Assembly: GCA_030529445.1 (NCBI GenBank)
Contig: JAUMWW010000018.1
Location: 1-51,376 of the forward strand
Direction: 5' to 3'
DNA length: 51,376 nt
Source of the DNA: Johnsonella sp.
GTDB lineage: Bacteria > Bacillota > Clostridia > Lachnospirales > Lachnospiraceae
Positions within the stretch are counted from its first letter, which is position 1. Each line of letters opens with the position of its first letter. The translations under genes were made by a program, and so were the position numbers. Positions 18,776 through 27,706 of this stretch are shown one piece after another. The notes under the pieces are model-generated. The model worked only from the letters and a program-made list of their open reading frames with translations. It made no database searches and was not told the DNA's origin.

Positions 18776-19717
18776 ATGGATATGCAAAAAAAGAAGCTTA
18801 TTATTCTTGCAGGTCCTACGGCAGCGGGTAAAACCGCGGTATCCGTGAGCCTGGCAAAGAGAGTCGACGGAGAAATCATCAGCGCCGATTCGATGCAGGT
18901 GTACCGCCATATGGATATCGGAAGCGCAAAAATCAAAGAGGAAGAGATGGAAAACATTCCTCACCATCTGATCGACGTGCTTTCTCCGAAAGAGGAATTC
19001 AATATCACCCTCTTTCAGGCGATGGCAAAGCAGGCGATGGCACTGATTGAAGAAAGAGGAAGGCTTCCCATCCTTACGGGGGGAACGGGATTTTATATTC
19101 AGTCTCTGCTTTATGATATCGACTTTGCTCCCGAAGCAAAAGACGAGGGGCTCAGAACCGATTTGGAGGAGGAGTATGAAAAAGAGGGTGCAAAAAAGAT
19201 GCATCAAAAGCTTCGACTTCTCGATCCCGATGCGGCGGATGCCATCCATCCCAACAATAAAAAGAGGGTGCTGCGGGCGATTGAATATGCGCTGAGCACC
19301 GGAGAAAAAATCTCCGAGCATAACCGGAGGGAGAGGGCAAAATCCTCGCCCTATGATTTTCATTATTTCGTGCTTTCCATGGATAGAGAAAAGCTCTATC
19401 AAAGGATAGACAGAAGGGTTGACAAAATGATGGAAGAGGGACTGCTTGAAGAGGTGAAGATGCTGAGGGAAATGGGACTGAATAAAGACTTCGTTTCGAT
19501 GCAGGGGCTTGGCTATAAGGAGATTCTTTCCCATCTTGAGGGAGAGATCAGCCTGGAGAGGGCAATTTATCTGATCAAAAGAGATACGAGGCATTTTGCA
19601 AAAAGACAGCTGACCTGGTTTAAGAGGGAGCCCGAGGCAATCTGGATCGATATCGAGCGCTTTGCCGATGCCTCCGAGATTGCAAAATATCTTCATTCTT
19701 CTTTTTTTCTTCATTAA
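18776..19717 (+). CDS. miaA: tRNA dimethylallyltransferase MiaA
   Basis: MiaA transfers a dimethylallyl group to A37 of tRNAs that read codons starting with U; MiaB (12752) then thiomethylates the product. The P-loop GPTAAGKT is at residues 13-20, followed by the DSMQVYR motif with the catalytic Asp. TGGTGFYIQSL and QGLGYKE segments are present. At 313 residues it has the typical length. It is 37 bases after mutL, the mutL-miaA order being common in Firmicutes. No hfq gene follows, unlike in Bacillus; a YnbB-like gene with its own promoter comes next. Confidence 0.95.
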   Translation: MDMQKKKLIILAGPTAAGKTAVSVSLAKRVDGEIISADSMQVYRHMDIGSAKIKEEEMENIPHHLIDVLSPKEEFNITLFQAMAKQAMALIEERGRLPILTGGTGFYIQSLLYDIDFAPEAKDEGLRTDLEEEYEKEGAKKMHQKLRLLDPDAADAIHPNNKKRVLRAIEYALSTGEKISEHNRRERAKSSPYDFHYFVLSMDREKLYQRIDRRVDKMMEEGLLEEVKMLREMGLNKDFVSMQGLGYKEILSHLEGEISLERAIYLIKRDTRHFAKRQLTWFKREPEAIWIDIERFADASEIAKYLHSSFFLH

Positions 19718-19735
19718 ATATTTAAAATTGAAAAA

Positions 19736-19764
19736 TAGACAAAAAAACGGCTTTATCATATGAT
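19736..19764 (+). promoter_or_regulatory. Promoter of the YnbB-like gene
   Basis: TAGACA (19736-19741), a 17-base spacer, TATGAT (19759-19764), about 44 bases before the ATG of the PLP-enzyme gene. Confidence 0.6.
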
Positions 19765-19807
19765 GATGAGGTATTTGTCCAAAACGGGAAATGAATAGGG
19801 GTAGTTT

Positions 19808-21085
19808 ATGGAATTGAATATGATGTACCAAGCGTTCGGAATCGAAGAGAGGGTTCTGGAGCTTGGAAGAAAGTCTTTGGAAAGACTGCGCCCTCGATTT
19901 GAAAAAATCGATGAGGTCTGTGAATACAATCAGCTCAAGGTACTGAAGGCGATGCAGGAAAATAAGGTCAGCGAGGCATGCTTCGGCGCAAGTACGGGAT
20001 ACGGCTACGATGACGGAGGCAGGGATACCTTGGAGAAGGTTTACGCTTCGGTGTTTCATGCCGAAGATGCGATCGTGAGGCCGCAGCTGGTAAGCGGCAC
20101 CCATGCGCTGCATATTGCGCTTTCCGGCAATTTGAGACCGGGAGACGAGCTTCTTTCTCCGGTCGGAAAGCCTTATGATACTCTGGAGGGGGTGATCGGC
20201 ATCAGAAAATGCCGGGGATCGCTTGCCGAATACGGCGTCGTTTATAAGCAGGTCGATCTGAAAAATGACGGGAGCTTCGATTATGAGGGAATTCGTTCCC
20301 GGATCGGTCCCAAAACCAAAATGGTTACGATTCAGCGCTCTAAAGGCTACGCAAGCCGTCCGACGCTTTCGGTGGAAAGCATCGGAGAGCTGATTGCTTT
20401 TATTAAAAATATCAAATCGGATATTATCTGCATGGTGGATAATTGCTACGGAGAATTTGTCGATCTGAAAGAGCCTGTGGAGCTCGGTGCGGATATGGCG
20501 GTCGGTTCTCTGATCAAGAATCCGGGAGGGGGGCTTGCACCGATCGGAGGCTATATCGTAGGAAGCAAAAAATGCATCGAAGATGCCGCATACAGACTGA
20601 CGGCTCCCGGCTTAGGCAAGGAGCTCGGTGCGAGCCTCGGCGTCAACAGAAGCTTTTATCAGGGGCTGTTTTTTGCTCCGAGCGTTACCTCCTCCGCTTT
20701 GAAAGCGGCAATATTTGCGGCGGATTTATATGAAAACCTCGGCTTTGAGTGTTTTCCCTCCGCCTCCTCGAAGAGACATGATATTATCCAAGCCGTTAAT
20801 TTCAGGACCCCGCAAGCCCTGAAGGCTTTTTGTGCGGGCATCCAGGCGGCGGCTCCCGTAGACAGCTATGTGCGGCCCGAGCCTTGGGATATGCCGGGAT
20901 ACGAATCCGAGGTGATTATGGCTTCGGGATCTTTTATCTCGGGATCTTCGATAGAGCTGAGCGCGGACGGACCGATGAGAGAGCCTTATACCGCATTCTT
21001 TCAGGGGGGTCTGACCTGGCAGCATGCAAAATTCGGCATCCTCTATTCTCTTCAAAAACTATATGATGCGAATTTGATAAAATAA
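19808..21085 (+). CDS. YnbB-like PLP enzyme (methionine gamma-lyase/aluminium-resistance family)
   Basis: A 425-residue fold-type I PLP enzyme of the family annotated as cystathionine beta-lyase-like or aluminium-resistance protein (COG4100, YnbB). The N-terminal FGASTGYGYDDGGRDTLE and RPQLVSGTHAL segments and the cofactor-lysine region GSLIKNPGGGLAPIGGYI are typical of it. Genes of this family often lie downstream of miaA in Firmicutes, as here. Its reaction is not firmly known; C-S lyase activity on a sulfur amino acid is an inference from the family. GGGGTAG before the ATG is a modest ribosome binding site, and a good promoter precedes it at 19736-19764. Confidence 0.88.
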   Translation: MELNMMYQAFGIEERVLELGRKSLERLRPRFEKIDEVCEYNQLKVLKAMQENKVSEACFGASTGYGYDDGGRDTLEKVYASVFHAEDAIVRPQLVSGTHALHIALSGNLRPGDELLSPVGKPYDTLEGVIGIRKCRGSLAEYGVVYKQVDLKNDGSFDYEGIRSRIGPKTKMVTIQRSKGYASRPTLSVESIGELIAFIKNIKSDIICMVDNCYGEFVDLKEPVELGADMAVGSLIKNPGGGLAPIGGYIVGSKKCIEDAAYRLTAPGLGKELGASLGVNRSFYQGLFFAPSVTSSALKAAIFAADLYENLGFECFPSASSKRHDIIQAVNFRTPQALKAFCAGIQAAAPVDSYVRPEPWDMPGYESEVIMASGSFISGSSIELSADGPMREPYTAFFQGGLTWQHAKFGILYSLQKLYDANLIK

Positions 21086-21139
21086 TGTTACAATATATTT
21101 ATTCCGGGTCGCGCTTGGAGAGCTGCGGAAAGGAATGAA

Positions 21140-21829
21140 ATGAGTACGATAAAAGAAATGCCCAACCATGAGAGGCCTTATGAAAGATTTGAGAGTTTCG
21201 GTCCCCAATCCCTGACGGATGCGGAGCTCCTTGCGATCATTTTGAGAACGGGAACCAGGGAGCATAATTCGGTCGCGCTTGCCCATCAGGTACTTGCGGG
21301 CGCAGGACCGGCAAGCGGCATCAATCGGCTGATGCATAAATCCTATCAGGAGCTGCTTTGTATTCCGGGCATCGGCAGAGTAAAGGCGATGCAGATTTTA
21401 TGCATCGGAGAGCTTGCAAAGCGGATCTGGAGAAAGGAAGCCTCGGAAAATATGCTGTATTTTTCCAGCCCGAAGCTCTGCGCCGCCTACTATATGCAGG
21501 AGATGCGCCATCTGGAGCAGGAGGAGCTCAGGCTTGCATTTTTGGATACCAGACAGAGGTTTATGTGCGATTCCCTGATCAGCATAGGAACCGTAAACGC
21601 CTCTTTGATTTCGGTAAGAGAGATCCTGATCGATATTTTAAAGCATCAGGCGGTCAATGTGATTATGATTCATAACCATCCCAGCGGGAATCCCTCTCCG
21701 AGTCCGGATGATCAACGGGTTACGCAGCTTGTGGGCAGGGGATGCGAGAGTATAGGGGTTACGCTGAACGATCATATTATTATCGGCGACAATGCGTATT
21801 ACAGCTTTAAGGAGCAAGGAAGCCTATGA
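21140..21829 (+). CDS. radC: RadC/JAB-domain protein
   Basis: RadC-family proteins join a helix-hairpin-helix DNA-binding region to a JAB/MPN metalloprotease-like domain; despite the name, a repair role is doubtful. Here the HhH segment (IPGIGRVKAMQIL) is near residue 75 and the metal motif HNHPSGNPSPSPDD near 177-190. The 229-residue length and the PHERPYERFE-like N-terminus are typical. GGAAAGGA precedes the ATG. Its last 4 bases overlap the ATG of mreC, so it is the first gene of the elongasome operon. In most Firmicutes mreB would separate radC from mreC; it is absent here. Confidence 0.93.
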   Translation: MSTIKEMPNHERPYERFESFGPQSLTDAELLAIILRTGTREHNSVALAHQVLAGAGPASGINRLMHKSYQELLCIPGIGRVKAMQILCIGELAKRIWRKEASENMLYFSSPKLCAAYYMQEMRHLEQEELRLAFLDTRQRFMCDSLISIGTVNASLISVREILIDILKHQAVNVIMIHNHPSGNPSPSPDDQRVTQLVGRGCESIGVTLNDHIIIGDNAYYSFKEQGSL

Positions 21830-22701
21830 AGGAGCTAAAGGATAACAGACTGATACTGATTGTTCTGAGCATTATTTGTATTATTATGATAGGAGTGACC
21901 ACAATCCGGGATTCATGGCTCCTGCCGCTTCGTGCGGGAGTCGGCTATATTCTGATGCCGATTCAGGCGGGAGTAAACAGCGCCGGAAGAGCAATTTATA
22001 ACGGGATCGAAGAAAACAGGAAACTCAAATCCGCAATGGAAGAAAATATAAAATTAAATGAGAGAATCAATGAGCTCATCATGGAAAACACGAGGCTGAA
22101 CGCGGATGTTTTGGAACTTGAAAGGCTCAGAGAGCTTTTTGATCTGAGCAATACCTATAATCAGTACACGATGGTGGGGGCGAGAATTATCGCAAAGGAT
22201 TCCGTGGGATGGTTTCAGGTCTTTCGTATTGATAAGGGTGCGGTGCACGGGATCAAGGTCGATATGAATGTGCTTGCCGGGGGAGGACTCGTCGGAATCG
22301 TGACCGATGTCGGCGCAAACTATGCGACCGTTCGTTCCATCATCGATGACGTGAGCAGAGTCAGCGCAATGAGCATAGGCAAGGGAGAGAGCTGCATCGT
22401 TGCGGGTGATCTCCAGCTTTATGAAGAGGGAAAACTGAAAATTACGGATATTAAAAAGAATACCGATATCAAGGAGGGGGACCAGATCGTAACCTCCAAT
22501 ATCAGTACAAAATATCTGCCCGGCATTTTAATCGGATATGCCTCCGATATCAAAGAGGATGAAAACCATCTGACCAAGAGCGGATATTTGATTCCCGTAG
22601 CAAGCTTCGATACCTTACAGGAGGTTTTGGTGATCACGGAGCTGAAAAGCGATTATCTCGGCGAAGAAGAAAATGCAAATATTGAGGAAAACGCAAACTG
22701 A
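21826..22701 (+). CDS. mreC: Rod shape-determining protein MreC
   Basis: MreC is a bitopic membrane protein of the elongasome that activates the PBP2-RodA synthase. It has a short cytoplasmic start, one transmembrane helix (about residues 8-26), a coiled coil (about 60-105, EENRKLKSAMEENIKLNERI and on), then the beta-rich periplasm-side MreC domain with the GSGLVG-like VLAGGGLVGIVTDVG segment. Length 291 residues, normal. The ATG overlaps the radC stop (ATGA). A short acidic tail (EEENANIEENAN) ends the protein. mreD follows after 25 bases. Confidence 0.93.
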   Translation: MKELKDNRLILIVLSIICIIMIGVTTIRDSWLLPLRAGVGYILMPIQAGVNSAGRAIYNGIEENRKLKSAMEENIKLNERINELIMENTRLNADVLELERLRELFDLSNTYNQYTMVGARIIAKDSVGWFQVFRIDKGAVHGIKVDMNVLAGGGLVGIVTDVGANYATVRSIIDDVSRVSAMSIGKGESCIVAGDLQLYEEGKLKITDIKKNTDIKEGDQIVTSNISTKYLPGILIGYASDIKEDENHLTKSGYLIPVASFDTLQEVLVITELKSDYLGEEENANIEENAN

Positions 22702-22726
22702 TGCTTCATGAAAGGAGGAGAGGAAG

Positions 22727-23245
22727 ATGAGAAGAATCATCGTAAATATTGCCATCATTATTATTGCCTTCTCTCTGCAAAGCAGTATTTTTCGTTTCCT
22801 TCCCTTTCTTTCCGTTTCCCCCAATTTTATGATTATCTTCGTCTTTTCTTACGGCTTTATCTACGGTCAAAAAGAAGGAATGCTCTACGGGGTGATTGTC
22901 GGTCTTTTAATGGATCTTTTTTACAGCGGCGTTTTCGGATTTTTTACGCTGATTTTCGTTTGGCTCGGTTTCCTCAACGGAAGCCTGTCAAAGTATTTTT
23001 ACGAGGATTATATTATGCTGCCTCTTGCGCTCTGTGCGGCAAATGAGGTAGTTTATAATTTTTTCATTTTTTTCTTTCGCTTCTTTATCAGAGGCAAGCG
23101 GGATCTCGGCTTTTATCTGCAGAGCATCGTCATTCCGGAAATCATCATGACCCTGCTCTTTACTCTGCTCATCTACAGGGTGCTGCTCGGATATAACAGG
23201 AAGCTTGAGGAAATCGATATAAAACGAGGGCAGAAAAATGTATAG
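22727..23245 (+). CDS. mreD: Rod shape-determining protein MreD
   Basis: MreD is a small polytopic membrane protein that works with MreC and RodA in lateral wall growth. The 172-residue sequence has about five hydrophobic segments and the conserved PNFMIIFVFSYGFIYGQKEGMLYGVIVGLLMD-type region near the N-terminus (around residues 33-64). AAGGAGGAGAGG precedes the ATG. It overlaps the PBP2 gene by 8 bases, indicating coupled translation. Confidence 0.9.
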   Translation: MRRIIVNIAIIIIAFSLQSSIFRFLPFLSVSPNFMIIFVFSYGFIYGQKEGMLYGVIVGLLMDLFYSGVFGFFTLIFVWLGFLNGSLSKYFYEDYIMLPLALCAANEVVYNFFIFFFRFFIRGKRDLGFYLQSIVIPEIIMTLLFTLLIYRVLLGYNRKLEEIDIKRGQKNV

Positions 23246-26111
23246 AGATTTGATAGAGCTTTTGGATGAAACGAGGAGGAGGGTTCTTTCCTCGAGAATC
23301 TTCGTATTGATATTGCTTAATCTTCTTTTGATCATGATCCTGAGCACAAAGCTCTTTGATCTTCAAATCGTGCAGGGGAAAAACTTTCAGGAGAATTATG
23401 TCCAGCAGACCAAAAAGGAGGTTGAACTTCCTTCCACCAGAGGAAATATTTATGACAGAAACGGCAATCTTCTCGCTTATAACGAATTATCGTATTCGGT
23501 AACCGTATCGGAGACCGGATATTATACCGCATTGGAATTTAACAAGATGATATACCGTCTCGTTAAGATACTGATCAAGCATGAAGAAAATGTGGTCGGC
23601 GCTTTGCCCATCAGCCTCAATGAAAACGGAGAGTATGAGTTCACCTTCAGTTCGGATGCCGCCAAAAAACGATTTTTGCGTGATTATTACGGCTTGAAGA
23701 GCATAGATGAATTGGACCTTAAGCCGGAGCACCGCTCGGATATTACGGCAGCCGAGCTGATTGAGCAAAGATATCAGCGCTATGAGCTCTTTGAAATCAA
23801 GGATGAGAGGGGCAATACCCTGCTTCTTTCTCCTCTGGAAAAGCTTGCCATTATCAATATCCGCTATTCCGTAGCGCTTTCTTATTACCATAGATATAAT
23901 GCGACCAAGGTCGCCATCTCCATTTCGGAAGATACGAAGACGGAGGTATTGGAGAATACCGATAAATTAATCGGTGTGGATGTGCTCACCGAGACCGTCC
24001 GCAGATATAATAACAGCATTTATTTTTCTCCCGTGGTCGGCTATACCGGACGGATTTCCGAGGAGCAGTTTGAAGAGCTTAAGGCGACAAATCCCGATTA
24101 TGACGAAAACGATATTGTCGGACGGGCGGGAGTTGAACAATCCATGGAAGCCGATCTTAAGGGAAAGAAGGGAAATAGAACCATTATCGTGGATAATGTC
24201 GGGCATATTATGGATATGGTATCCGAAACGCCCGCCGTATCGGGAAACAGCGTATATCTGACCATAGACAGCAAACTCCAGATCGGTATTTATCATTTGA
24301 TCGAACAGCAGCTTGCCGGAGTTCTCTCCAGCAAATTGGATATTGCCGATGATCCCAATACGGATACGACGGACTCGACCAACCGAAAGATACCGGTCAA
24401 GGATGCGTATTTCCAGCTGATCAATAATAATGTCTTATCGATGGAAAACTTTGCCGCTCCCGATGCCACTGCGACGGAGGCGGAAATTTACCGGAAATTT
24501 CTTTCCTACCGGGATTCTTCCCTTGCCGAGATCCGGCAGGAGGTAATGAGTCTGGATGCCAGAACGATGGCTGAGGTCGAGGATGATAAAAAGGCTTTTA
24601 TGTATTATATTTACACGACCATATCCGATCCGGATAAGGAGCTCATCATCGAGGAAAAGATGGATACCAATGCGGATTATTTCCTTCGCTGGAAGGAGGA
24701 TAATATCAGTCTGCGGGACTTTCTCTATGCAGGGATAGAAAATAACTGGATCAATACGACGAAGCTGAAAATCAGCAGCAAGTATTCCAATGCGGACAAT
24801 ATCTTTCAGGCGCTGATCGACCATGCGATAGAGGAGATGAAGGAGGATAAGGAATACGCAAAGCTGACATATAAATACATGGTCAAGCTCGGCATCGTCA
24901 CCGGAAGAGAGCTCTGCCTTGCGCTTTATGATCAGGGCGTTTTGGAATATGATGCGGATGCCGTCAATCGGCTCAGCATAGGAGGGGAAAATACGGCTTT
25001 TGATTTTCTGATCGAAAAGATCAGAAATATCGAAATCACCCCCGCTCAGCTTGCACTCGATCCCTGTACCGCAGGAGCGGTTGTTACGGATACGAATACG
25101 GGAGAGGTTCTGGCTCTGGTTTCCTATCCCGGATACGACAGCAATCTGCTGGTCAATACGATAGATATCAATTACTATAATAAGATCAATAGCGATCAAT
25201 CCGAGCCGTTTTATAATAAGGCGACACAGGCAAAAAAAGCTCCCGGTTCAACATTCAAGCCGATTTCCGCGGTCGCCGGGCTTGAGGAGGGAGTGATCGG
25301 GGCAACAGATCAGATCGACTGCACCGGAATTTACGATATCATTACTCCCACGATCAAGTGCTGGATTCATCCCGGTCATCACGGAAAGCTCGATACCGTC
25401 GGAGCGATTCAAAACTCCTGCAATTATTATTTCGTTGATGTCGGGCATCGGCTTTCCCTCAACGAAGACGGAGAGTACAGCACGGATCTGGGGCTTTCCA
25501 AGATCCATAAATATGCCGCCTTATTCGGTCTGGATCATAAATCGGGAGTGGAGCTTGCGGAAATTGAACCGGAGATTTCCAAGGAGAGCCCGGAATCCTC
25601 CGCAATCGGACAGGGCTCGCATTCCTTTGCCAATGTCCAACTTAACCGCTATGTCACCGCTATCGCAAACCGCGGAAACGTGTTCAATCTCAGTATCATC
25701 GATAAGATCACGGACGGAAAGGATAATGTGGTGCAGGATTTCACCCCCTCGATCTTTTCACATATCGATATTTCCAATTCAACCTGGGACTATGTTCAGC
25801 TCGGGATGAAGAAAGTGGTGGAGGAGGGATCCGCAAAATCCATCTTCAGCAGGCTTCCGGTAGAAATTGCCGGAAAGACCGGTACCGCTCAGGAGTCCAA
25901 GACAAGGGCGAACCACGCATACTTTGTTTCCTTTGCCCCCTTTGCCAAACCGGAGGTTGCGGTAACCGTCAATATTCCCTACGGATACTCTTCTTCGAAT
26001 GCGGCATATGCGGCAAAAAACATTTACGAGCTTTATTTCGGCTATACCGACCTGGATACCATTCTCGGCAATAAGGCGATGAATATATCCGATGTTAAAA
26101 TCGGAGATTAA
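23238..26111 (+). CDS. mrdA: Class B penicillin-binding protein 2 (elongasome transpeptidase), enlarged
   Basis: This is the D,D-transpeptidase that crosslinks new peptidoglycan made by RodA. It has a transmembrane anchor at about residues 25-42, a dimerisation/pedestal domain with STRGNIYDRNG near 65-75 and GRAGVEQSMEADLKG near 290-305, then the transpeptidase domain: S671-TFK, S727-CN, and K880-TG. At 957 residues it is about 250-300 longer than common PBP2 proteins. The surplus lies between YLTIDSKLQ (L341) and GAVVTDTNTGEVLALVS (about 613), as a helical, acidic stretch of roughly 225-250 residues with no recognised domain. Symbol by family; pbpA is also used. It sits between mreD and rodA. 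Confidence 0.92.
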   Translation: MYRDLIELLDETRRRVLSSRIFVLILLNLLLIMILSTKLFDLQIVQGKNFQENYVQQTKKEVELPSTRGNIYDRNGNLLAYNELSYSVTVSETGYYTALEFNKMIYRLVKILIKHEENVVGALPISLNENGEYEFTFSSDAAKKRFLRDYYGLKSIDELDLKPEHRSDITAAELIEQRYQRYELFEIKDERGNTLLLSPLEKLAIINIRYSVALSYYHRYNATKVAISISEDTKTEVLENTDKLIGVDVLTETVRRYNNSIYFSPVVGYTGRISEEQFEELKATNPDYDENDIVGRAGVEQSMEADLKGKKGNRTIIVDNVGHIMDMVSETPAVSGNSVYLTIDSKLQIGIYHLIEQQLAGVLSSKLDIADDPNTDTTDSTNRKIPVKDAYFQLINNNVLSMENFAAPDATATEAEIYRKFLSYRDSSLAEIRQEVMSLDARTMAEVEDDKKAFMYYIYTTISDPDKELIIEEKMDTNADYFLRWKEDNISLRDFLYAGIENNWINTTKLKISSKYSNADNIFQALIDHAIEEMKEDKEYAKLTYKYMVKLGIVTGRELCLALYDQGVLEYDADAVNRLSIGGENTAFDFLIEKIRNIEITPAQLALDPCTAGAVVTDTNTGEVLALVSYPGYDSNLLVNTIDINYYNKINSDQSEPFYNKATQAKKAPGSTFKPISAVAGLEEGVIGATDQIDCTGIYDIITPTIKCWIHPGHHGKLDTVGAIQNSCNYYFVDVGHRLSLNEDGEYSTDLGLSKIHKYAALFGLDHKSGVELAEIEPEISKESPESSAIGQGSHSFANVQLNRYVTAIANRGNVFNLSIIDKITDGKDNVVQDFTPSIFSHIDISNSTWDYVQLGMKKVVEEGSAKSIFSRLPVEIAGKTGTAQESKTRANHAYFVSFAPFAKPEVAVTVNIPYGYSSSNAAYAAKNIYELYFGYTDLDTILGNKAMNISDVKIGD

Positions 26112-26171
26112 AATCATAAAAAACACTGGATTTTTAGTTATCTTTCATGTAAAATGGGAAGTAAAGGTATT

Positions 26172-27293
26172 ATGTTTAATAAATATACTTTAAAAAATTT
26201 TGATTTCAGGATAGTAATATATGTAATTATACTTAATATTATCGGTCTCCTTGTAATTGCCAGCGCAAGCAATATGAATATGAAGCTCGTCAATAAACAG
26301 CTGATGGGCATTGTCATCGGTCTTTTCATTATGACCGTGCTTGCTTTTATTCCCTATGATAAAATATTGAAGCTTGCCGTACCGATTTATCTTTTTTGTC
26401 TGGCGATTCTGATTTTGGTTTTGATCTTCGGTGTTTCCAAGGGAGGGGCGAAGAGATGGATTGTCATTCCCGTCCTGGGAAGGCTCCAGCCCTCGGAATT
26501 TGTCAAGGGAGGATTGATTATTTCTTTTTCCTGGCTGCTTGCAAAATACAGGGATAATATCAGCAATTTCTTGTTTTTGCTCATTTTCCTTGTGCTTGCG
26601 GCGATTCCCTATGCTTTGGTGCTTGCGGAGCCGGATCTTTCCACCACGCTGATCCTCATTATTTCGGCGCTTTCCATGGTGTTTGTCGCGGGGATCAGTT
26701 ATAAGTGGGTTCTGGGAACGGCGGCTGTGGGAATTCCCTCGCTGGTAATCTTCATAGAACTATTGAAAAGGAATATGGTATCCTTCCTTCGACCCTACCA
26801 GATCAACAGAATCCTGGCATGGGTGGATAAGGAAAAATTTGCGGAGGCAAATATCCAGCAGAAGAATTCCATTATGGCGATCGGCTCCGGGCAGCTTCTG
26901 GGAAAGGGACTCTTTAACGATACGCTTGCTTCCGTCAAGAGGGGTAATTTTCTTGTTGAGGAGCAGACCGACTTTATCTTTGCGGTAGTGGGAGAGGAAC
27001 TCGGCTTTGTCGGCTCCATGCTGGTGATTATATTGCTCTCTCTGATTATTTTTGAGTTTTTATACCTTGCCGTTGTGGCAAAGGATATGCAGGGGAGGCT
27101 TCTCTGCACGGGCTTTGCCGCAATGCTTGCGTTTCAGTTTTTTACCAATATTGCGGTCGCAACGGGGATTTTTCCGAATACCGGCCTGCCTCTTCCTTTT
27201 ATCAGTTACGGAGTGAGTTCCTTGCTCAGCATCTATATTTGGATAGGCATTGTGTTAAACGTAGGACTTCAACGAAATTATAGAACGAATTAA
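26172..27293 (+). CDS. rodA: Peptidoglycan glycosyltransferase RodA (SEDS family)
   Basis: RodA polymerises lipid II into glycan strands and works with PBP2. The sequence has about ten transmembrane segments and the SEDS signatures GGAKRWI, LQPSEFVKGG, and near the end FTNIAVATGIFPNTGLPLPFISYG (in parts), which is the best marker of the family. The start at ATG 26172 follows AAAGG at short spacing; the in-frame ATG at 26154 has no site. This gives 373 residues. A gap of 60 bases from the PBP2 gene contains no clear terminator. The elongasome position favours RodA over FtsW or SpoVE. Confidence 0.92.
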   Translation: MFNKYTLKNFDFRIVIYVIILNIIGLLVIASASNMNMKLVNKQLMGIVIGLFIMTVLAFIPYDKILKLAVPIYLFCLAILILVLIFGVSKGGAKRWIVIPVLGRLQPSEFVKGGLIISFSWLLAKYRDNISNFLFLLIFLVLAAIPYALVLAEPDLSTTLILIISALSMVFVAGISYKWVLGTAAVGIPSLVIFIELLKRNMVSFLRPYQINRILAWVDKEKFAEANIQQKNSIMAIGSGQLLGKGLFNDTLASVKRGNFLVEEQTDFIFAVVGEELGFVGSMLVIILLSLIIFEFLYLAVVAKDMQGRLLCTGFAAMLAFQFFTNIAVATGIFPNTGLPLPFISYGVSSLLSIYIWIGIVLNVGLQRNYRTN

Positions 27294-27307
27294 GGAGGCA
27301 TTGAAGC

Positions 27308-27706
27308 ATGAATATCGGTTTAATTGCACATGATGCAAAGAAAAAACTGATGCAGAACTTCTGCATCGCATACAGAGGCATTTTATCCAAACATCATTTG
27401 TATGCAACCGGAACCACGGGAAGGCTGGTCGAAGAAGTGACCAATCTGAGCATACATAGATATCTTGCGGGACATCTGGGAGGAGAGCAGCAAATCGGAG
27501 CCCAGATCGAAAACAACGATATCGATCTTCTTATTTTTCTGAGAGATCCGTTCAATCCGAAATCACATGAACCGGATATCAATAATGTAGTGCGTCTTTG
27601 CGATATTCATAATATACCGCTTGCGACCAATCTGGCTACGGCGGAACTCTTAATCAAAGCAATGGAGCGTGGGGATTTTGAATTCAGGAATATATACAGA
27701 AAATAA
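27308..27706 (+). CDS. mgsA: Methylglyoxal synthase
   Basis: MgsA converts dihydroxyacetone phosphate to methylglyoxal and phosphate, a bypass that relieves sugar-phosphate stress. The 132-residue protein has the family's IALIAHD-like start (IGLIAHDAKKK), the TGTTGRL phosphate site (residues about 38-44), GGEQQIGAQI and LIFLRDP with the catalytic Asp, and HNIPLATN near the end. TAAGGAGGC precedes the ATG, 14 bases after rodA. Placement after rodA is common in Clostridia. The 3' end overlaps the longest reading of the next gene. Confidence 0.95.
   Translation: MNIGLIAHDAKKKLMQNFCIAYRGILSKHHLYATGTTGRLVEEVTNLSIHRYLAGHLGGEQQIGAQIENNDIDLLIFLRDPFNPKSHEPDINNVVRLCDIHNIPLATNLATAELLIKAMERGDFEFRNIYRK

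Noticed and set aside
18722-20113. Minus-strand open frame of 463 codons across miaA and the YnbB-like gene
   Set aside because: Antisense to two clear enzymes; composition rich in His, Phe and Leu without motifs. No promoter or ribosome binding site.
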